Origin: Phoronis australis
Lineage: Eukaryota; Phoronida; Phoronidae
Assembly: GCA_002633005.1 (NCBI GenBank)
Contig: NMRA01000069.1
Location: 34,203 to 98,202, forward strand
Direction of reading: 5' to 3'
Length of the DNA: 64,000 nt
Position 1 is the stretch's first letter. Each line of letters begins with the position of its first letter. The translations under genes and the position numbers were made by a program. The notes beneath the pieces are model-generated. The model worked only from the letters and a program-made list of their open reading frames with translations. It did no database searches and had not been told where the DNA came from. This document shows, piece by piece, positions 57,926 through 64,000 of the stretch.

Positions 57926-58882
57926 ATTGCATCACTCTTTTCGTCCTACCAATGACAACAAAGTATTACTGCAGTGCTTTGGGTTGCAACTGCCACGTGA
58001 GAAAATTTGATAAACCGGACAAATACTCGTGGATGGCGTGATCTAAAATTCTTCGTTTTCCCAACATCAATGAGAGACACGAAAATGTCAACGGATTTAA
58101 ATTTATAAAATGTGATCTAAAAATCAACTACATGTACACTACTATTGTGTACACATCGCTTCAAGACCTCAAAATATTACAAATGTAAACTGACGAAAGT
58201 CGGAATTCGGTCCAGCAAAACCAAGCAGAGCCGGTCCATGACGCATGCGAAGATGGTATGTGGCGTTCTCTGATGGTATTCCTTTGCCTTACAATAAGTA
58301 CACACCGAGCTTGGGCGGGATATTGACAGTCACTGAGCAAATGGTATATTCTCGATTTTCCGTTCAGATGATTATCTGCCTGGGCGAGGCGGGTAATTCT
58401 GCGAACATTTGTTTGCCTTGGTTGTTATTGGCTATACCGTGTGGCGTACCAGAGTCAATAGCTCAGGAGGAATGTCGCGGCGACGCTTTTGATTGGGGAC
58501 AAGTTATATATGAGTGTAGTAGATGGTTGGCAGTTATGGTTGAGGATTAAAATAAAACCTTTTCGTGGTCGAAAACTACGCATAGATAACGGCGTTTAGG
58601 CCGTATCTGTGTCTTGGGTATAGAGTTTCTCCTAGGTCTAATCCTGCGTGCATGTGCATTTGTTAGTTGCACTTTTTGCCGTGTGTGGACATCTCTGGAC
58701 ATTGTCGTCTAGCTGTTAACCAGAGGGCCTCGCCCAGATTTTTTGTTTAATGTAAAATGTCTAAATCTGCTGGAATTTGAAATCAACCACTCAGCATTAC
58801 CTGGCTGTATCTGTGAGTCTTGAAATTTACCAATGCTAAAGTATTCACGTACAGATAATTGGATATTTGGATTGAGCTAACA
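57926..58882 (+). mobile_element. Copy 3-specific insertion with a THAP-like start
   Basis: This stretch is missing from copy 2 (compare about 19372). From the ATG at 57952 the plus strand reads KYYCSALGCNCH, the C-x4-C start of a THAP finger, then after a stop at 58039 SKILRFP, the usual basic-FP motif. The later frame at 58245-58550 is open for 101 residues without a recognised family. It may be a second THAP-bearing transposon or a broken host exon. Terminal repeats were not identified. Confidence 0.4.
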
Positions 58883-59156
58883 AGATACAACGATGACATA
58901 TTCGGGCGTTTCAGTTATGCTTAGTCTTAACAAAGATGGCCATCACATCAGCTGTGCCCAACTCTGGTCCATCTAAAAAACAAAAAGGGACATCCATTAT
59001 AAAGGACAGCGGAAACGAATCACTAATAGTGTAATTTGCATTTTATACGAATTTTATTTTAAAAATAGTGCGTACTGTTATTCGGTTAATTCCTATTCAG
59101 CTCATATTTACATTCAGCACTATTCTAATCGGAAAATGCCATAGTCCCGAAACGCC

Positions 59157-59182
59157 CAACAAGAGAGATAAGTCTCTTGTTG
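59157..59182. other. Perfect hairpin, 10-bp stem
   Basis: CAACAAGAGA and TCTCTTGTTG separated by six bases, at the point where alignment of copy 3 with copy 2 breaks off. It could mark a rearrangement breakpoint or a terminator-like fold; no gene ends here. Confidence 0.35.
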
Positions 59183-59284
59183 AAACGAAAATGGCTATTA
59201 GGGGTGCTGAAGAGGCCAAATCCGCTTGAAAATGTACTGGTGCGGACGGATTGCTACTTCATGCCATTCGGTTCAAAAGATACC

Positions 59285-59990
59285 ATCGAAAACACTTTCC
59301 TCCACAGAAGTAGTGAAATAGACCCTTGTCGTGATCTACGTGGCCACAGTGTTGCAGCGACGATTCCCGAATCTGCCCGAAAAGCAACTAGTGCCGCCGT
59401 ATTGTTGTCACATACCCACGTGTTAAGTTCGTGCTTCAGCTGTTCACGCATCATCCGGAAAATGTTTTACAAAATACTGACGAGCCAAAGCCCCCTCCCC
59501 CCCACATGGCCTCGGTTGCGCAGAGACATCAAGTGACGTCTACCGGTCTGGTGATGCCCTAAGCTCAGGTGCCAAATCTCATCAAAATACAATTAGGATT
59601 TTTGTGGTAGCGAGCAGACGGCAACTGGACAAACGGGCAAAATGGACATAAAGGGGTGCTGTAATAGTCAACGGACTCATCCCAACGCGCTGCTGTCACG
59701 TTTCTCAGTGCCAGGTTTCTTCTAATTGGAATATGTAATGTCGTTGTTCACATATTCGGAATCGCTCTTTATCGTAAGGCAACAGAGAATGTCCATATCG
59801 AGACCAAAATGGTCTCTGAGGGATGTTGCAGCGGTCTAATCTGCCAATAAAACGATTGGTACCGAAGTGTTGTCGTGTACAGTGTACATTTTCGGTGAAA
59901 TCTAAAAAATGGACTCTCTAGACATTACCCGGAAACCCTGTTCCTCCAGATAATACAGCCATTGTCGAGACCCCAACGGCCTTCAGATGT
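59285..59990. repeat. Segment shared with 2.78-3.44 kb (copy 1)
   Basis: Same order of words as at 2780-3440, including GAGACCAAAATGGTCTC and TTACCCGGAAACCCTGTTCC. Open frames in the two copies are not conserved in frame, so this is probably non-coding. Confidence 0.55.
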
Positions 59991-60383
59991 AGCTGGTTGT
60001 CGAATCCGTCTGAAAACAGATTGGTGCCACCGCATACTCTTCGCATACCTCCGTGTCGCACGGGCGGCGTGGCAATGAAAAAAGTGGGGCTATAGCCCCC
60101 AGCCCCCTATGGTGCGCCGTCCATGTGTCAAGTTTCATTGACATTCCTCTATCGCTTCTGGCATGTCTAGTTCTATTGATATCATTCGAAAAGCTTATTT
60201 TTCCAAAAACCCTGAAAAGCTCCACTTCTGCGGCCCATGAGGGGAGACAGATTGAAAAGTTTGTTGGCACGAAAACGCCCTATTCCTCCAAAAATAATCA
60301 TGTCTACTTCTTTCGACTTGTTTTGATACACCAACTCGTATGATTAGGCACGGCAATAGGACGGCGAGCAATGATACGTCGTA

Positions 60384-60545
60384 AAATGTAACAATTTCTT
60401 ACAAAGTAACAGTTGCTACATTTTACACAATTGTTACATTTTACACACTTGTTATATTTAACGTTGCTGGGCCTCTCCTAAGATGTAACAAGTTGTTATA
60501 ATTTATGTCCAATGCGAAAAAATTGTACCATAGTTACATTTTACG
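60384..60545. repeat. TGTTACATTTTAC word array
   Basis: The word GTTACATTTTAC and variants occur about six times in both orientations over 160 bp, next to AAATGTAACA. AT-rich counterpart of the GC-rich word arrays elsewhere. The frame at 60505-60834 downstream has no recognised family. Confidence 0.5.
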
Positions 60546-61588
60546 AAAGCGACGTCATAGTTCACGGTATTTGTCACAAGGAGGAAAACGGTCATTGCCT
60601 TCTTTCTCCAATTCTTTGAACGAAATTCTATCAAATGTGCCAGCTCGAGTTTATAGATGTGTCCCTATGTGCTTTTCATTGTTTTTTGAACATGAGCAGT
60701 TTCTTGGTATTCTTAGAATGTACTTGCACTGTTTCAACTCCAGACAAAAGAGTTTCCAGGATCAGGTAACATTTTTATTGTTAAGGTGTTCTTCATTCGG
60801 AAGCCAGTTTGCAAGAAAAAATCAACCGTTTTAGTCCACGGCATGGTGGTGGAAGACGCACAATGACAGAATTTTCCAGTGCAACAGTTAGACATCGCCT
60901 TTGAGAAGAGCAAACCGATAGTTTAAAAAAGTGGCGGCATACTAACGTGTTTTAAACAGGTTAAAAGCTGCAAAAATATCATTATTGGTATCAAGTCAAA
61001 CCTGTCTGAAATAGTGGTGGTAACATGAGATCAAATCGTGACGCGTATACCTAAAAATGGGAGGCCTAGCTGACAACATAGACAATATTTTGGTATTCTG
61101 AAAGGGCTTGATCATTTTGCTCAAATCGGGTATTGGTCCATAGTTTAAAGTGGCAATAGTCCAAAAAGCTGTCTGTCGGCGTTTCGGACTACACAATCAT
61201 GCACTTTTTGTTTCTATTATTTTTAAAAGAAAATATTGAATAAAATTGTTATTTAGACATTGTTCGGTGGTTCGAAGCACAATCATATAAATAATGACCA
61301 AGACTGGACATTTTGCTAATATCCGACGTGAAAGCAACGTGTCTAATTAGGCGCCATATTTTGTGTTGCAGCACGCTGTGAACAACACGCGTGGTTGTAG
61401 GTAGATAAGTGAATTTGATACCTCGCATACAAAGCGGATATTAAGCATCGCTGACTTCGACGTTGACCGTTTTTGTGCCATACAATCCACTTTCAATGAA
61501 ACCTAGTTGAAATCACCAAGTTTAATCACTATGTTTTTCTAAGACTATTGGTGTCCGTTCCACATATATGTATTTCCGTCAGCGGTTA
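60546..61588. other. Spacer, no gene recognised
   Basis: One 109-residue open frame (60505-60834) without family resemblance; nothing else supported. Confidence 0.3.
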
Positions 61589-62417
61589 TTTCAATGACCC
61601 GATTATCATAGCCGACTAGTCGCTAGTTCTCGAAAAAGGTCTGCCTCCAGAGTGCAACGTAACTCAAATTTTCAACTTACACATCATCGCCGAACGAGCA
61701 GAATTTTTAGAAGAAGAATATTTTCAACAAAAGACAAACATGATCACGTATAGATGTAAGTGGCAAGTTAAAGATTGTGGTATGAATTCACTTCTTCGTG
61801 GCAAACTAGAGAAGAATATGCATATAGTTATACCTTTACAAACAATACCGTGCTTGCTTATAGTTGAGAAATAATATTAATTTTAGAAGTTGGGGCACAT
61901 TTAAACAAGATTTTTAAGTCTCATTGTACTCGTTTCCAAAAATAGGCCCACTCTGCATCCACAGCTGTCAAGACGTGTCTCACTATATTGTTAAAATTGA
62001 ACATTGAATCCCCTTTAAAATCCTTTGAAACTGCAATGGCAGTCTACTAGGGGAAGCCCGGTGAAAATATTGAATCGTAAACTAGATGATTCTAAAACCT
62101 TTGAGCACCATGATGTATTAGCACTGTGCTTAACATGTATTGTGCATAATGCACTGTGTCCTCGTTACATAATTCAAAAATAATTGTAATGATAACGATA
62201 ACGAAAACGAGTAAAAGTAGTGATAGTGGTAAAAGTAGTAAATTTAGTAATGGCAATAGTAGTAATAGTATGTAGTAATAATAAAAATGATAATGGTTAA
62301 TAGGATGTTGCCTCTTAGAATTTTAATGCTTGGACTGCCTTTTGATCGGTTGTCTTTTAGTCACAAAATTTCACATTAGAACGCTACGCAATACCACTCG
62401 AAGACAAGAGGATTCAT
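61589..62417. repeat. Haplotype copy A before the N at 62418
   Basis: Nearly identical to 62419-63026, apart from about 220 bp (about 62132-62370) present only here. That extra piece contains a (GTA)n-like run and the segment collinear with 19690-19790 of copy 2, so copy A is the ancestral form and the other haplotype carries a deletion. Confidence 0.75.
62195..62296. repeat. Imperfect (GTA)n/(GATAAC)n run
   Basis: Degenerate trinucleotide-rich stretch (GATAACGATAACG, then AGTAGT and AATAGTAGTAATAGT). It is absent from the second haplotype copy. Confidence 0.7.
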
Positions 62418-62418
62418 N

Positions 62419-63026
62419 TTTCAATGACCCGATTATCATAGCCGACTAGTCGCTAGTTCTCGAAAAAGGTCTGCCTCCAGAGTGCAACGTAACTCAAATT
62501 TTCAACTTACACATCATCGCCGAACGAGCAGAATTTTTAGAAGAAGAATATTTTCAACAAAAGACAAACATGATCACGTATAGATGTAAGTGGCAAGTTA
62601 AAGATTGTGGTATGAATTCACTTCTTCGTGGCAAACTAGAGAAGAATATGCATATAGTTATACCTTTACAAACAATACCGTGCTTGCTTATAGTTGAGAA
62701 ATAATATTAATTTTAGAAGTTGGGGCACATTTAAACAAGATTTTTAAGTCTCATTGTACTCGTTTCCAAAAATAGGCCTACTCTGCATCCACAGCTGTCA
62801 AGACGTGTCTCACTATATTGTTAAAATTGAACATTGAATCCCCTTTAAAATCCTTTGAAACTGCAATGGCAGTCTACTAGGGGAAGCCCGATGAAAATAT
62901 TGAATCGTAAACTAGATGATTCTAAAACCTTTGAGCACCATGATGTACATGTATTAGCACTGTGCTTAACATGTAAATTTCACATTAGAACCCGACGCAA
63001 TACCACTCAAAGACAATGGGATTCAT
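62419..63026. repeat. Haplotype copy B after the N at 62418
   Basis: Restarts at TTTCAATGACCCGATTATC, the sequence of 61589, and follows it to GATTCAT, where copy A ends at the N. It reads as the start of the next contig carrying the other allele. Confidence 0.75.
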
Positions 63027-63100
63027 GTTTATACTTTCTGTAACTTTCAAACGCATAAGAACTAAAACTCTTACCTACATTGTTTGGAACGCGCTTAGCT

Positions 63101-63866
63101 TCATGTTGTGACGAGGCATTCAGATTGTTCTGATTACAGTTAATCCAATAATGCAACTGCCACGCATTTCGAGTAGAGTGCTTCTGCTTGACCAATAGAA
63201 GGTTGTGATTGGTCAGTGATGGCCCATACTCTGACGTCAGTCAAAATACGCGCAAACTGAACAGAAATTTGACGAGTCAAAAAGGTCACTTACCCACCCA
63301 CATTGCACTGACCAATAAGTTTACATGCGCACTCATATTATTTGAAGCAATCATAATCTGCCTGCTCCTTGGCGTGTAGGACAGTTTTGAGTAAGTTTTG
63401 CATGAAATCCGCAGACATGAAGTCGTGAAAATTAAAAACTACTTCGTAAACCAGTAACGTTATATCCTCAACACCGATTGGTTCTTTTCAGAACATCGAC
63501 ACATGTTCAACAACTGTCCAACCGCGTCAATGTCGCGTCAAGATGTTATAACTGACTTGTCACTCGTCAGAAATGACGGCAAGGTGACGCTATATGCGCG
63601 TTTTATATTTAGCTGCTAAAGTGTAACTATAATATAACTCCTTTAGGCAGAGTGATTGCGTTCATGTCTGCTATGTCAATGTGAATTTACCTAAAGCAGA
63701 GTTCCAATTCACCTTTGTTTGAGCCTTATTGTACCAAAGCTGTGGGTAGTTAGAACCTCTGTTCTCCCAAGTACAAATGCCTTTACCGTCAAGTACTACG
63801 ACCCATCCTGCGTCTGTGTTACAGTGTCCGTACGCCACAGTGATGAGAAATCGGCGACGGGAAGTA
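63101..63866 (-). CDS. PAN-domain gene copy 3, exons 4 and 5 (5' part off the window)
   Basis: Exon 4 is 63866-63691 (176 nt, acceptor CTGTTAAAG, donor TTTAG|GTAAATTC) and encodes RRFLITVAYGHCNTDAGW, GICTWENRGSNYP and QTKVNWNSAL. Exon 5 is 63129-63101 (29 nt, acceptor TAATCAG), ending QSECLVTT and TGA. Lengths, phases and splice sites equal those of copy 2. Differences are spread substitutions without stops, as expected for a gene still under constraint. Exons 1-3 must lie beyond 64000. The minus-strand frame at 63195-63007 overlaps exon 5 in another frame and is not real. Confidence 0.72.
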
Positions 63867-64000
63867 CTTTAACAGAAAGCATAGGCGTTGATTGTATTAT
63901 TTCGTGACTGGAGTCAAAAAATTATAAATTAACGAAAAAAATGCCACCGGCAAACCGAAAACGATAAACACCAAGTAAAGCACACTAAAAAAAGTTGAGA
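63867..64000 (-). other. Intron 3 of PAN-domain gene copy 3 (partial)
   Basis: Sequence before the exon 4 acceptor, similar to 20613-20660 of copy 2 for about 50 bases and then diverging. The window ends here. Confidence 0.45.

Larger units (their letters stand above)
56485..59170. repeat. Duplicated segment, copy 3 left part (partner 16.29-19.6 kb)
   Basis: Collinear with copy 2 apart from the Kolobok insertion present only in copy 2 (empty TTAA site at 57282-57285) and a stretch of about 960 bp present only in copy 3 (57926-58882). Confidence 0.78.

Noticed and set aside
1-64000. CRISPR array, bacterial operons or bacteriophage genes
   Set aside because: No equally spaced direct repeats with unique spacers and no tightly packed long frames. 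Introns and LINE, gypsy and mariner remnants show animal DNA.

Overview
The window is animal nuclear DNA, most likely from a marine invertebrate. It is AT-rich with long spacers, has introns with GT..AG borders, and is crowded with LINE, Ty3/gypsy, Kolobok-like, hAT-like and mariner remnants. Most open frames are chance or transposon pieces. The real coding content is short exons. The species cannot be fixed from sequence alone. An amphioxus-like or other invertebrate deuterostome or spiralian fits the highly polymorphic assembly and the gene families seen, but this is inference.

The main gene lies on the minus strand. Five exons (36374-36059, 35266-35091, 23949-23795, 20612-20437, 19912-19884) join with matching phases into a predicted secreted protein of about 283 residues: signal peptide, Cys-rich PAN/apple-like domain, then a C-terminal module found in invertebrate secreted proteins. 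Its second intron holds a decayed Ty3/gypsy element with a LINE inserted near its 5' end. Converging on it from the left, on the plus strand, is a broken gene related to cobalamin-independent methionine synthase (MetE), at about 14.8-16.6 kb.

The locus has been copied. Pieces recur at about 2.7-7.4 kb (copy 1), 16.3-24.0 kb (copy 2) and 56.5-64.0 kb (copy 3, running off the right edge). Copy 1 keeps only one damaged exon of the secreted-protein gene. Copy 3 keeps its last two exons intact, plus the last exon of the MetE-like pseudogene.

Three transposons of about 1.3-1.9 kb (16968-18796, 40701-42038, 52414-54315) have TTAA target duplications, shared termini ending in AGGAGAATGCC and THAP-domain remnants. 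This combination points to the Kolobok superfamily. Copy 3 supplies the empty site for the first one. Other elements are a DD37D mariner fragment with nested MITEs, a pair of 156-bp hAT-like MITEs, four or more LINE lineages, a tRNA-derived SINE head, and several short arrays in which one 7-13 base word recurs in both orientations.

There are three single N characters (780, 26239, 62418). The sequence after the second and third repeats what precedes it (about 2.3 kb and 0.6-0.8 kb). This looks like unmerged haplotype contig ends rather than true tandem duplications.
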